Source of the DNA: Prorocentrum cordatum
Lineage: Eukaryota; Sar; Dinophyceae; Prorocentrales; Prorocentraceae
Assembly (NCBI GenBank): GCA_963575745.1
Contig: CAUYUJ010020549.1
Span: 500,001-564,000, forward strand
Direction: 5' to 3'
Length of the DNA: 64,000 bases
Numbering within the stretch: position 1 is the first letter of the stretch; each line of letters begins with the position of its first letter. The notes under the pieces are model-generated. The model worked only from the letters and a program-made list of their open reading frames with translations, did no database searches and was not told where the DNA came from. The position numbers were made by a program, and so were the translations under genes. Shown one piece after another: positions 43,303 through 53,689 of the stretch.

Positions 43303-43745
43303 AATCGTGGCTGGGTGTTCCTGGCGCTTGCCCTGCGCAGGCTGTCGCGTGCTTGGCGATGATGTAGCCGGCCGATCCTGCGGTGCCTCTGCTGGTACTG
43401 CTGCCGTTTCCTCCGCCTTCTGGCGTTCCTCCATGTGCCTCTGGATCCTGGCAGGTACTCGAAGCTGAGCTCGATCGTCCTGAGCGTCGTCCCGCTTGGT
43501 CTGCTTGAGCTTCAGGTCCTTCTTGGTGTGCTTCTTGCCTCCGCGCCTCACCTCATTAGGTTCCTCCATGTTCTCGTCAGTATTGGTAGGCTCCTGCGGG
43601 GCTGCTGCAGGCTGTTGGCCACCTCCTGGTCCATCTCCAGCTTCCTTTCCCTTTCCCAGAGTGGTCTCCTCGATGGTCGTGATGGGGTCTTGCGATGCCA
43701 CATCGTCGATGATCTGAGGGTTGGCCGTCCAGTCCACTCTCGGGA
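43303..43745 (-). pseudogene. Copia integrase-RT linker, distal part
   Basis: A charged, Gln/Pro/Lys-rich stretch (EEPNEVRRGGKKHTKKDLKL; ERQKAEETAAVPAEAPQD) without fold motifs, typical of the disordered linker before RT. It joins the proximal linker through a frameshift near 43745 (DDVASQDPITT just inside). Confidence 0.65.
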
Positions 43746-44580
43746 TCTTGGACCAGGTTGAAAAGCCGCCGCCCCTCGATCTTGCACCCAGGTGTCGGGT
43801 CAGTTAGAAGAGGGGCGTTCCTGACGTTATCCGGCTGCCTCAGGTCGGTCTTGCCCTGGCTGCTGGCCGTCACTGCTCCCAAGATGGTGCCCCAAGCTTG
43901 GTGCGCTCGAACAAGTCGTGCTCGTAGATCTTCCTCTGCTTGATCTTGATCAGCTGGTACTGTCTCGTACTCGTCGTCCAGCCTCTGACGCATTGGCATC
44001 ACGTCGTTATCGTGTGCCACTTCCGATCCTCGCTTCCTGCTGTCCGCTGGCTTCGTCAGCTCCACGTTGCCCTGAGCAGGTGCTGTTGGTGCCATCGTCG
44101 GTGCGCTCGAGGGTGCATCACCTTGCCCTCCTGCTGGCTGTGGTGGAACATCGCCCTGTCCAGGATGCTGCTGATGTCCTGGATCTCGGTGAGCTTGATG
44201 TTGATCTGGCTGCTGATCTGGCCGTTGATCTGGCTGCTGGTCTTGCTGTTGGTCATCTCGTGCTGGGTTATACTGCTGACCTCGAAGGTCCAGAAAACCG
44301 CGCTGACCAGCTCGTCCACGGGCAGGTCCACCATCTGAAAACAGGTCGGTAAACTGCATGGTGGCCACCTCGTGCTCAGTCGCCCTTCGAGGGAGACTGG
44401 GTGAACATAGGATCGGGATCCTGTTGCGAATCAGCCAGTAGCCGTGCTCATCCTTGCCCAGGCACCAGGCAGGCCCATGCCATCGTGCATGCAGGTTGCG
44501 CTTTAGGTTATCCGATCGCCAAAACATCAATAAATCACCTTGCTGAAATGGCCCTGGCTGGGGCCTCGTCCTCGCCAGAA
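43746..44580 (-). pseudogene. Copia integrase C-terminal domain and proximal linker
   Basis: QQGDLLMFWR and WHGPAWCLGKDEHGYWLIRN (44390-44530) form the small beta domain that follows copia integrase cores. After it comes a Gln/Asp/Pro-rich repetitive linker (QQDQQPDQRPDQQPDQ; 44130-44280) and an acidic stretch. A frameshift near 44580 separates it from the integrase core, and another near 43745 ends it. Confidence 0.7.
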
Positions 44581-45074
44581 CTGTCCGTCTCAATGCTGAT
44601 GCGTTTGCTGTTTGCTGCCTTGAAAAAGGATTCCGAACAGATCTGTTGAAGGTGTAGTCGGTTCCAGAATGACGTATTCTCGGCCACTCGTGAAACCATT
44701 GCTGGGTCGTTGTCGGGATTCGCCAAACTTGCAGGCAGTCGGTGTCCAGCTCCAAGTACCCATTGTTGTGGTGAGAAGCCTGCCGTGCTGACAAATTGAT
44801 TGCACGCGTTGGCCATGCCGCGTACTGTTGCTGCAACCGAATCTTGACCACGAACTTCCCCAGCATTGAAGACGCTTGTCGCCATCTCCTTCAGGTAGCG
44901 CATCTTCCTCTCGACTTTGCCCATTTGCCAGTGGGCCTCTGGGGCCGCGTTGTTGATCACAATTCCCAAGTCGTTGCACAGCGTCTCGAACTCGCGCATA
45001 AAGGTAGAGTCCTGGTCCTGCTCCACGGTGCGTGGTGGCCCTGCCCAGGTGAGCCATCCGAGTTCGAAAGCCTT
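44581..45074 (-). pseudogene. Copia integrase core, second half
   Basis: In the same frame as the upstream protease-integrase piece but cut off by TAG at 45075-45077. LGWLTWAGPPR and VEQDQDSTF (about 45005-45022) hold the second catalytic Asp. WQMGKVERKMRYLKEMA (about 44890-44923) holds the catalytic Glu of the DDE triad, and SPQQWVLG follows. The frame shifts near 44580 (SKRISIETDS). Confidence 0.82.
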
Positions 45075-46795
45075 CTATGCTAACTCTGCCGTAGGGCTCG
45101 GTCCGGGACACGTGTAGATCGCCACGTTGAAGTCCGAGGCCACGTCCACGATAACAAGCACCACGTGCATGTTCTTGTCCAGGTCGGATATGATCATGAA
45201 GTCCATGCCGATGGCTTCGTTGAAGTCCTTAACCTTAGGCTGAGCTGCCGTAGTCCTCGCTGCCGTCCGAGCCTGCTCTTCGCATGTCGTGCATCTGAAG
45301 AGACGTGCTGCTTGTGCCGCTCGTTGGCTAGCTCCACCATGCTGTAGATACCGTGCCCACGACTCCTTGTAGGGTCCATGTGAATGGCTCTCGTGTATCT
45401 TCTTGATAGCTGCTCGCATGAGTGGTGGCACCGCCGTCCATTCCGCCATCTCGATGGTCTCGCCATGCTTGCTGAAGATCGCCGCCGCGCTAGCGTGCAT
45501 CGGCGCCTCCGTCTCCGCAGGGTTGGCCTCGAATTCGTCATAGTCGATGTCGTCGAAGATGTTGGAGTACCGGGCGTAGCCGCCATGCTGCTTCTCGAGG
45601 TCCCGCTGATCCTCGATGCCGTCCAAGATCGTCTTGGCCAGCTCCTTGGTCCAGTTCCCAAGGCTCGATGCTGTTCCCTTCGGCATGTTGATCACGCTCG
45701 TGTGTACGTGCTGCTCGTCACGCCTGATGCTGTTGAGCTTCTTGCCCAGCATGATGGCCGTCGTCAGGAACCTCGTTGGCTTCTTGACCGGACCGCCCAT
45801 GAAGTCCACCAGTCGGCGCACTGGTGCATCATCGCGCTCACGAACGCTGAGCCCAGCCATGGCATGAGCTGCCATGCTCTTGACGTCAGCGGGTTTCATA
45901 TGAGCTCCTCGGCGCTTGCAGTTGAGCCAGAACTTCTTGACAAGCTGCAGGTGCTTCATGCCGATCGCCAACTTGTGCATCTTCGTGCCCTTCGGGAACA
46001 TGTGGGATATGTTCGTAAATTGGTCGCAGGGGAAACCCACAATAGTCATGTAGGGGTCATCCTCGTTCAGCTGTTTCAGGACAGTCTTCTGCGACTTCGC
46101 GTCCTCCAGGTCGTCCCCGATCTGGGTGTCCCTCTGCCTCGTCACTGGATGCCGCCGCTGCTGAGCTTCTGATGTGGCTGCCATGCCACCTGCGCAGAGC
46201 TCGCAGATGATGGGCCGCTTCTCCTCCGGGCCCGCCTTCAGCGTTTCCACGATCTGCTGGCACTGGTCCAGCTTGTCCTGAATCTCCTTCTCCCACGTCT
46301 CCATCTGCTTCCTCTGCTTCCGCCGTGTGATGCCCTTATCGATCTCCTGGGCCTCCGCATTCCAGATGTCGATCTCGTCGGGCGTGACTGATGGCTCGAT
46401 CTTTGTCGTCTCCTTCTTCGGCCACTCCTTGAGCGAGATCGTCAGGTGTCCCTTCTCCGTCTTGTTGAGAAGCACTCCGTACTTGGTGATCGCCTTGAAG
46501 TCCGCCTTCCGATCTTTGATGTATATCACTGTGTCGAGCTCCTCCAGCTGGTGGATGCTCTGCAGTATTGGCGTCTTTGACTTCGGCAGCCTCTGGAAGC
46601 GTAGGTTCACGTCAGCTCCAGCAAGTCCAGCCGTCACCTCTTGTTCTCCTTCTGCCATGACCGGGGCGCTATCATTCACGCCTCGGAAGCGCATGGATGA
46701 TCCTCTCATCCGCGTGGTGACTCTGCCGTCCTCTGTATAGCCGTCCAGTGATATTGAACCTCCACATCCACGTAGGCACGCAGTGTCCAGTACAG
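45075..46795 (-). pseudogene. Copia protease and integrase first half
   Basis: AVLDTACLRGCGGSISL (about 46745-46795) is the aspartic protease active-site loop (DTA in place of DTG). About 400 residues later, HESHSHG (45376-45396) and CTTCEEQ (45272-45299) form the integrase HHCC zinc site. EAIGMDFMIISD (about 45190-45214) carries the first catalytic Asp. The frame ends at TAG 45075-45077 inside the integrase core. Protease would cut the polyprotein, and integrase would insert the cDNA. The region between them (for example AGMKHLQLVKKFWLNC) is of ordinary complexity but unassigned. Confidence 0.85.
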
Positions 46796-47560
46796 CATGT
46801 CCATCTGGATAGGTCCTTCTCGTACTGCGTAGGCTTCGATTTCTTCCAGCTCCTCGCAGGGTTGCTGCCGCCCTGGTGTTGGTGTGCGGTCGCCCTCTGG
46901 AACGTAGTTGGTTCCAGCTCGGCGTTGCGTCCACAACCATGTCGGTCGTACTCCAATTTTTAGGCGCCCGCAGGTACCCCTCACGATGTCACGAAGCTCC
47001 GAGGTCCTGTCCCAGGCTGCTTGGCATAGATTGTAGGCCATATTCCTGAGACCGTTCGGTGCCATCTCCATGGTGATGTGCATGAGCTGCTGGAAGCGAT
47101 GTAGGGCCCAGTCCAAACAGAAATCCATATAGTCCCTGTAGGTCGCTTCCATGTTCTCGCAGCTCACCCACAACGCTGCGATCTGCTCCGCACGATCTCG
47201 TATCTTCTGTAGGTCGGCCTCTGTGTTATCTTCTTCCAGGTGGTCTGTACTGGGTCTGCTGGGCTCCGTCCTCGACCACGTCCCTGGTGTTGGCCTGCTC
47301 GTTGAGCTCACTGGAGTGCTCAGGGGTTCGTCAGATTCTTGTGCTTGATGCTCTCCAGGTACTGGGTGTGGTTCGTGTGCCTGGTCGATCTTGGAAGTTC
47401 GGCTGGTCTCCTGCTGCTGATACCACGGGCCCTTCTTGTGGCACGCGTTGCACTTCGTGCGCGCCTTGATCTGCTCCAGCTTATCCTCAGCCTCTTTGCT
47501 GTCCATCTTGATGGAGCCCTGCTTGTTGATGTTGGTTTCCGCCTCTATTCGACCTGCTCT
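46796..47560 (-). pseudogene. Copia gag, C-terminal part with degenerate zinc knuckle
   Basis: KCNACHKKGPWYQQQ (about 47408-47455) sits where a CCHC knuckle is expected. The CX2C pair is present, but the expected His appears as Pro and the last Cys is missing. A Thr/Pro/Glu-rich stretch follows, then a segment rich in Trp and aromatic residues (DYMDFCLDWALHRFQQL). Frameshifts near 47560 and 46790 bound the piece. Confidence 0.65.
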
Positions 47561-48430
47561 GAGCAAGCCGCTCCCGGGCCTGCTTGTAGTTGGGCTTGTG
47601 GTTGCGCCGTCCAGCTTTCCAGCCAAGGCGTTGAGCCTCCGTCGCCAGGGTATCGCACTCCTCCTGGCTGATCTCGTCCGGATCCCCGTCATCAATCATT
47701 CCCTCGAACTCGTCGATGTCCGCTGCAAGTGCGTCGTGGTCCGCATCACTCAGGAACGCGTCCTCGTCGCACGGTGCACATTCGTCTCCGAGTAGAGCAT
47801 CTTCTTCTTCGCCGTCGTAGTCAACCGGGTAGGCTCCGTATCGTCCATGTCCACGATCGTCTCGGCCTGTGCTGTCCAGCTGTATCAGCATGGCTGCCGT
47901 CACGTCGTCCCAGATGTACTCATTGCTTCATTGGCCAAGGATCGCCTTGTGCTCTTGCCTGCTGATGTTTGCTAGCTTTAGTAGAAAGTGTATCCGTAGG
48001 TATTCGCTGACTGCTGTGTTCGTTGAAAGTGACTTGAGCCGCTCGTATTCCGTCTCTCGTCTCGATATGTAGCCCTGAACAGACCCCGTTCGATTGCGAA
48101 AACCTCGGAAGAAATATTCCTCGAACGCTTGCTGCTTCTGTAGTGGTGCGATCATTTCGCACGCTTGTCGTACTGTAGTTACCACCAGTTTGACTGCAAC
48201 AAGTGGGTCATTACCTGCTTCGTCCAACACGGCCCGCGCACTGATCTCAGCCTTCTTACGTGTAAGTGTCCACGCTCGTCCATGTAGAGAACTCTTGAGC
48301 TTGATCGCGTAGAGCTGCTTGATTTTCTCCTCGCTCGCGTGGTAGCCGAGTATTGGACGCTCCACGAACTCCTCGTCGTAGGAGGGGTCGCCGTTGTAGT
48401 GCACCACGCCCTGCTTGTCAACGAAGAGGG
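47561..48430 (-). pseudogene. Copia gag, central part
   Basis: The piece reads VVHYNGDPSYDEEFVERPI...KAEISARAVLDEAGNDP...GSVQGYISRRETEYERL, a helical gag-like arrangement. An in-frame TGA at 47928-47930 interrupts it (LGQ, stop, SNEYIWDD), after which an acidic stretch (DADHDALAADIDEFEGMIDD) and QARERLAQSRSNRGG continue in the same frame. Gag would form the particle that packages element RNA. Identification is by position and general character. Confidence 0.7.
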
Positions 48431-48706
48431 GGCGCCATTGAACTGCAGCTGCTGCCTGGGCGTCATCTTGATGACTGTGATGTTACTGAGCTTGTCTCCG
48501 ATGTAATAGCTGTCTTGATCGTTGCTGCTGTAGTTATGCTGCTCGCCCGGGACGCCGTTGATGCAACGATCCTCGTCCGAGCTGTCGTAGGTGATGATTT
48601 TGAGCGTCTTGTCGATCGCAGTGATCTGCTGAGCGCAGCGGTTAAGCACTGCGAGGATGTAAGAGAGCGCCAGCGTATATGCCTGCACGGCCACTCTGTA
48701 TGACAT
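48431..48706 (-). pseudogene. Copia gag, N-terminal piece
   Basis: ATG at 48706 lies only 38 bases inside the 5' LTR. The frame contains TPRQQLQFNGAP and then shifts near 48430, where the sensible reading moves to the next piece. The N-terminus is unusually hydrophobic (YTLALSYILAVL), so the true start could instead be an internal Met (about 48466). Confidence 0.6.
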
Positions 48707-48728
48707 CCTCGTACCGTGGACTGATTCA

Positions 48729-48741
48729 GCTCACGCTACCA
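48729..48741 (-). promoter_or_regulatory. Putative primer-binding site
   Basis: On the element strand, three bases after the 5' LTR, the sequence reads TGGTAGCGTGAGC. It resembles the start of sites complementary to initiator tRNA-Met (TGGTAGCAGAGC in many eukaryotes) with a one-base insertion and a change. Position fits minus-strand priming; the tRNA identity is inference. Confidence 0.5.
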
Positions 48742-48744
48742 GCG

Positions 48745-49000
48745 TGATTAATGACCCAAATCTCGCCACCCCACAACCTCTTGATGCAAGAAGAAATAGA
48801 TAGAGTATTGATCTGGTCCTATTCCGATGTTAAGCTAGACAGTCGTAGAATGCGCCCACCCTCCCGCCACAGCCGGCGGGCCCAAGCCAAAAACGGCAAT
48901 CGTGAACAAGAGAGTGCAAGCGTGAGCGAGCGAGAGCAGCAGCAGAGATAATTCTAAGTATCATCCTATATCTCACATCCCTGCTAATGCAACTTTCACA
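48745..49000 (-). repeat. 5' LTR of the copia element
   Basis: The element strand begins TGTGAAAGTTGCATTAGCAG and ends TGGGTCATTAATCA. It matches 39954-40210 at about 94%. It presumably carries promoter signals; I cannot single out a TATA element with confidence. Confidence 0.93.
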
Positions 49001-49340
49001 CCTCCACGCTCCATCGCACTCTTCGGCTCTTCTCCCGACTCCTCCCCACTTTATCGTACTCCCCGGCGCTCGACTCCTCGTCGGTCATCCCGACTCCGCT
49101 CCGCTCCATCGCACTCGTCGGCTCTCCACCCCACAGATTCAGACTGCTGCCCGCTCCACCGCACCCCGCGGCAGTCCTCCCAATTCTTCCCAACTCCATC
49201 GCACTTCTCCCCACTCTGCAGATTCCCATTGACCCCATCGCATCCCTCGTCACTCCACCCGACTCTTCCAGACTCCACCCCTCTCCATCGCAGTCCTTCC
49301 CATTCTTGCGGACTCCCCCCACTCCATGGCCCCCCCCCGA
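49001..49340. repeat. ACTCCATCGCACTC array, copy B
   Basis: Imperfect 24-30 base units with CTCCATCGCACTCxTCGGC and CCCGACTCCTCCCCACT start at the very edge of the copia right LTR. They belong to the family at 36061-36340, in the same orientation. Confidence 0.8.
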
Positions 49341-49584
49341 CTCCCGCGCCCCCCTCTGCAAGATTGACCGACGCGCAGCTGTGGCCCCGTAGTCTTAAAA
49401 TGTGACCCCCCAGTGAGCTTGCGGCGAGGGCGCCCCCCGGGCCCCCCTCTTTCATATTGGGGCCGAGAGCAATTATGCGGATGACGCTGCGTCGCAGCAG
49501 GGAGGAGGAGGAGGAGGAGGAGGAGGAAAGGGGGGGGAGGAGGAGGAGGGCGAGGAAGGGGGGTGGCAGATGGGAGGGAGGACG
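49341..49584. other. Spacer with a GGA tract
   Basis: C-runs near 49430-49450 and GGA triplets at 49498-49560. No gene seen. Confidence 0.5.
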
Positions 49585-49945
49585 GACGAGGTGCGTGGAA
49601 GTGCGAGGAGGTATGAGGACGCGCGAGGAAATGCGAGCTGGTGCGAGGAGGTGCGAGGCGGTGCGCGGCGGTGCGCGGAGGTGCGAAGATGTGATAAGAC
49701 GCTGGAGGGAGTGGGCGGGGTGCGAGGAGGTGCGGGGAAGTTTGAGGATGAATGTGGCGAAGCGAGCAGGTGCGCGGCGGTGCGCGGAAGTGCCTGGAGG
49801 CGCGATGAGGTGCGAGCGACGGCGAAGAGGGGCGAGCAGGTGCGAGAAGGCGGGAGGAGGTGCGAGGCGGTTCGAGGTGCGAGGAGGTACAAGAAGGCGG
49901 AAGTCGGCTCGAGGAGTTGCGAGAAGGCGGGGGGAGGTGTTTGAC
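49585..49945. repeat. GAGGTGCGAGGxGGTGCG array
   Basis: A 12-16 base motif, GAGGTGCGAGG or GCGGTGCGCGG, is repeated with variation for about 360 bases. Arg/Glu-rich frames on plus and Ser/Pro/Leu-rich frames on minus follow from it. Confidence 0.8.
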
Positions 49946-50263
49946 GGAATGCCCTTTTTGTTGGGGGGGGGGCTACGGAGTGAGGTCTTCTCCAAGGCAT
50001 TGGGATATCATGTGTGGCGCAAGCGTTCGCGACTTTGTTAACCCGTTTGTGTATGATCTAAGGTGGCCCCACACCTGCGCAGATGCCATTCTTATTTCTG
50101 GGCCATGGCCGTGGCTACCATGAGCGAGGGGGACCAGCAATGTGCTACGCGTTGAGGAAAGTTCGAAGCGGCCCCTTGCGCGACGACGGTTTGCATCCAC
50201 GTCTTCCATCAAGGCTTTTGGAGGGAAAGCAGGAACGCCAGGGGCGTAGCGACGCGCAAGAGA
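49946..50263. other. Spacer, no gene seen
   Basis: Single-copy sequence upstream of the weak coding candidate. Confidence 0.4.
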
Positions 50264-50780
50264 GTGCAGCGTTGCCCGGCGTGCCGTTTCGCACAGGAGA
50301 AGGCGCCAGTTGCAGGGGGGCGCGGAGGCTTTGCTTTTCCTAACGCCCAGGGAGCAAAGAAAGTTATTCGCCCGCTTCCGCCGCGGCATTGGAAGGTTCG
50401 CCTCCGAACGCCATCGCCGCGGAGAGTTCGACCGACGCTGCCGACGAGGTTGACGAAGGAATGAGGTGGCCCCCGCCTCGCAGGTTCCTCGTTCTCAGCC
50501 GGGCGAAGAGGATGCCAGCGAGCTCGCCGGGGAAACGCTGGCGACCGTGAGCCTGCGCGTCGCCGAAGACGCGCCCGTGCCCCTGACCGGGAAAAGCAGC
50601 AATCTTCCGAGGATGGTCGACGAAGGTCATGGATTCCGCTCCAGCCACTTCCGCGTGCCCGAGGAGCTGCTTGACCCAACTGGGTCATTGCTACGCGAGC
50701 TGAAAGGGCGAGGTGCAGGACCTCAGCGGCTTGAGGCGGGCACTGCATCCCCGAGACATATTCGGTATTTTCGGTTGTGA
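50264..50780 (+). CDS. Weak coding candidate, unidentified
   Basis: Two overlapping plus frames show ordinary protein composition. One (50264-50464) has RCPACRFAQEKAP. The other (50466-50780) has PGEEDASELAGETLATVSLR and FRSSHFRVPEELLDPTG and ends at TGA 50778-50780. No domain is recognised, and a frame change near 50465 would be needed to join them. The antisense frame (50209-51000) is also open, so strand and existence are uncertain. Confidence 0.2.
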
Positions 50781-52240
50781 GGAGAGGAGTAGTTGAAGGA
50801 GAGCGCGGCCGATTCCGCAACTGACCCGACGTTTTCCTTCCGCTGTCAGGTGCCGATCTCGATGTGCTGCGCGGCGCAGACCGCTGCGCTTCGGGAGGGG
50901 TGGCCAGCTGAAGCGCTGTCGCAGAGTCGCTGAAACGCTGGTTGCCTGGAACATCCTTCAGATCCACATGGGGGTGGCGGAGACGGGGGGGGGCGATCAA
51001 ACCGCCGCTGAGTGAGCCAAGGGGTGTTCAAAACACAACCAAACACGGTCAAAACACAACTATACGCACGCGGCTGCGCAACAATGCGCAACGTCCATGG
51101 ATGCCGCTATGGAGGAGGGCCGCCACGCGAGACCACTTCGACGCAGCGGGTCTGTAGAATGGGCGCTTTGCAACAATATTTCGATGCAATCACACAACGG
51201 CGTAACAGATATAACGACGCAGAGGTTTCGTACATTTACACAAGCGAACCGCCGCCAGAAGCCTGATCGGACCCCTTGGCGGCATCCCCAAGTCCACTGC
51301 GCCTGCAAGCATAAGCCAGTTGCAAAATGACGACAGCAACGCATCGTTCCTGCAACGCACAACGTACCACAAATCCGGATCATCATTATTTCGGCATGTG
51401 CATCTGTATTTGCACATGCACATGTGCATATGTTTGTGCGTTTGCACTTTGCAAGCCCCCCGGAGGACGAGCCCCCCGAGGCATCCAAAGGCTTCCAGAC
51501 ATCCCCGACGACCCCCGAAGAGCCCAAGCAGACACCAGGGACCACAAAGGGTCTCCGAGGGCTGCCATGGACCTCCGAGGATCGCAAGGGGGATTCCCGG
51601 AGACCACCGAAAGCCGCCAGAGGCAGCCGAAGCCCCCCGAAACCCACCGGCCCCCAAGACGATCACCAGGACCGCGAGCCCTGGCGGCTTCCAAGGGTCC
51701 CGAGGACCCCGGAAAGGCTCGGGGTTTCCGAGAGCCTCCAGGGGCGGCCGACAACCTGCAGAGGCTTCGGACATACGCCGAAGACCTCGCATGACTGCCA
51801 AGGACTCCGGGGACGGCCCTAGGAGGAGCGCTGGAGGCCTCCGACGGGGCCACGCCGAAGGGCTTCCCACCGGCGCTTCGGGGAGCCCGCCCTCCCCCGA
51901 GCAGCGGGCCCAGGGGGCAAGAGGAGCGGGCGCCGGCCAACCGCCGCCGCGACGACGACGACGACGAGGGGGAGGGGGGAGGAGAGGGACGGAGGGAGGG
52001 AAGGGGGGAGGCAGGAAGGGAAGGGGAGGGAAGGGGGGAGTGATGTAGGGAGGGATGGAGAGTCAAGGCGGGGAGGGAGAGGATGGAGTCAAGGCAGGGA
52101 GGGAGAGGGTGGACGGGGACCCTATCCTCGATTACCTCGAGAGGCAAGGAAGCGGGTCGGGGAGCCGAGGGCATTCCCAGGGACGTCGCGAAAAGGTCTT
52201 TTGAGAGAGCAACGGCCCATCAAGATGCTGTTGTGTAGTA
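50781..52240. other. Single-copy and low-complexity DNA, no supported gene
   Basis: CAAAACACAACCAAACAC words lie near 51030-51065. A stretch at about 51480-51800 is built loosely from CCGAGGxxCCC and CCCGAAxxCC words. A G-rich purine tract with many GGG runs occupies 51965-52110. Frames here are Pro/Arg/Gly-rich with no domain. Confidence 0.4.
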
Positions 52241-52430
52241 GCGCTTTCTCATGGTAAGCTATATTGAGAGGAATTGAGAATATTTGAGAGATTTTGAGAG
52301 GAATTGAGAGAAATTGAGAGAAATTGAGATATAATATCCCGGGGGCGACCCAAATTGAGAGAAATTGAGACAGAAAGGTTCGCTTGGTGAGAAACTTTGA
52401 GACACATTGAGACAACTAGTGCCGTCTGGT
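52241..52430. repeat. AATTGAGAGA tandem repeat
   Basis: Roughly a dozen imperfect 10-base units (AATTGAGAGA, TTTTGAGAGG, ACATTGAGAC), interrupted by a GC-rich patch near 52335-52352. It stands out as an AT-rich island. Confidence 0.85.
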
Positions 52431-53689
52431 TCAGGACAATTGAGACCGCGTAGCCTGACTTGGCGAAGGCAGCTGAGCGTGTTCGATGGCAAACCGCATC
52501 GGAGATCCTCACGGGGCCGCGGCCGCGCAGTGGCACCCGGACGCCATCCTCGCTTCTATTCCCTCCTCCTCTTCCCTCCTCCGCTGTCCACTCCTTCCTC
52601 CTCGCCCCCCATCCTTCCTCCCCCTCCCTCCTCCCCCCCGCCCCCCTCCTCCTCCCTCCTCCTCGCTCCCCCTGCCCCCCCCCGCCCCCTGGGCAACGAC
52701 GACAGCAGTAAGAGGCGATGCGCTTTGAGCGCGAGGTGCAGCGATGACCCTGGCCTGCCCAGGCAGGGGCTTGGGGGGGGCAACGGGGCGGGGAGGGGCG
52801 CGCGAGGGGCCTCGGACAGGGGGCCAAAGTACTCTCGTGAAAGGGCCCGCTAGCATGCGCCCGTCCCGCACCAGTCGCGAACACCAGAAACATGAAGATC
52901 GCGGGGGCGGTGTCTAAACGAGCAGCAGGGTCAAACCATGCGCCCCCGCGATGTTGTCTCATTACATCGTGTGCCATTCTAGCTACGAGGATTCAGACGC
53001 GGCCTTGCTCAGAGAACGCGTCGTCTAGAGTACGATGGGCCTTGGCCTGGGATCAAGAAATCCGGGGCCCCGGCGCGACGTGGCCCCGCGCCCTCCAGTA
53101 GTGGCTGAAGAAGGTGGCGCCCTTCAAGATTTAGGCGCGCTGCGCGACTCCTCGGAAATGCGCCATGCAATCCACTGCCAATTCTAAGGATCATTCGAGA
53201 GCGCGACCTTAATGGCGCATCACTTCGCGCGAGGACAAGGGCCATGCCAGACGACCGCTCCTGAACGCTAATGCGCGCGCGCCCCAAACCTGCTCGCTTC
53301 GCCCGAGCACGAAGCCGGCCGTCACGAAGCCCGCCCAATCACCAAACTGCAACATGGACACCGCGACGGTGAAAAGCTCGCGCGCAATGGGCACCCTCCG
53401 AGGAAGATAAAGATCATCTCGCGCCGGATGGCGCGCTCAACTTTCGCCCCCCCCCGTCGACGCCACCCCCGTGTGGATCTGCATGAGAACGCCCCGCCGC
53501 CAGGCTAAAGAGAGGGCTACCGACCAAAGCTGCCGCGCGCCGATAATACTTCACATTGCACGTGGAGCGCGCCCCGCCCCCTAATGGACTGCGACCGCGC
53601 GCCCAGGAGATCCGCGAGGGGCATGGCACGGGGGCGACGAGGAGGAATAAGGGGCAGGACAGGAGGTGCGAGAGGGGCGAAGACGCTGC
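52431..53689. other. Single-copy DNA with a pyrimidine tract; no gene seen
   Basis: CTCC/CCT-rich tract at 52555-52690. The rest shows only short frames without motifs. The CGTAGCC...TTGGC sequence at 52449-52465 was examined as a possible SL relic and rejected. Confidence 0.4.

Larger units (their letters stand above)
39954..49000 (-). mobile_element. Ty1/copia LTR retrotransposon, 9.05 kb, decayed
   Basis: Direct terminal repeats enclose, on the minus strand: gag, a degenerate zinc knuckle, protease (LDTAC), integrase (HHCC and DDE) and then RT-RNase H. Integrase before RT defines copia over gypsy. LTRs differ at about 15 substitutions and one indel in some 250 bases (about 94% identical), so the insertion is old. 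I count in-frame stops at 47928, 45075, 43300 and 42811 and frameshifts near 48430, 47560, 46790, 44580, 43745, 43140 and 43030. Length is well above the common 5 kb because of a long spacer after integrase and a C-terminal extension after RNase H. No 5-bp target duplication is seen, and the sense strand before the 3' LTR is pyrimidine-rich where a purine tract is expected. Confidence 0.95.

Noticed and set aside
45575-45605. SL-like CGTAGCC...CTCGAG inside the copia integrase region
   Set aside because: It lies antisense within protein-coding sequence of the element, so the resemblance is coincidental.
52447-52467. A third spliced-leader relic (CGTAGCC, then TTGGC)
   Set aside because: Only seven bases of the start and five of the end fit, with a changed centre and no following frame; this is within chance expectation.
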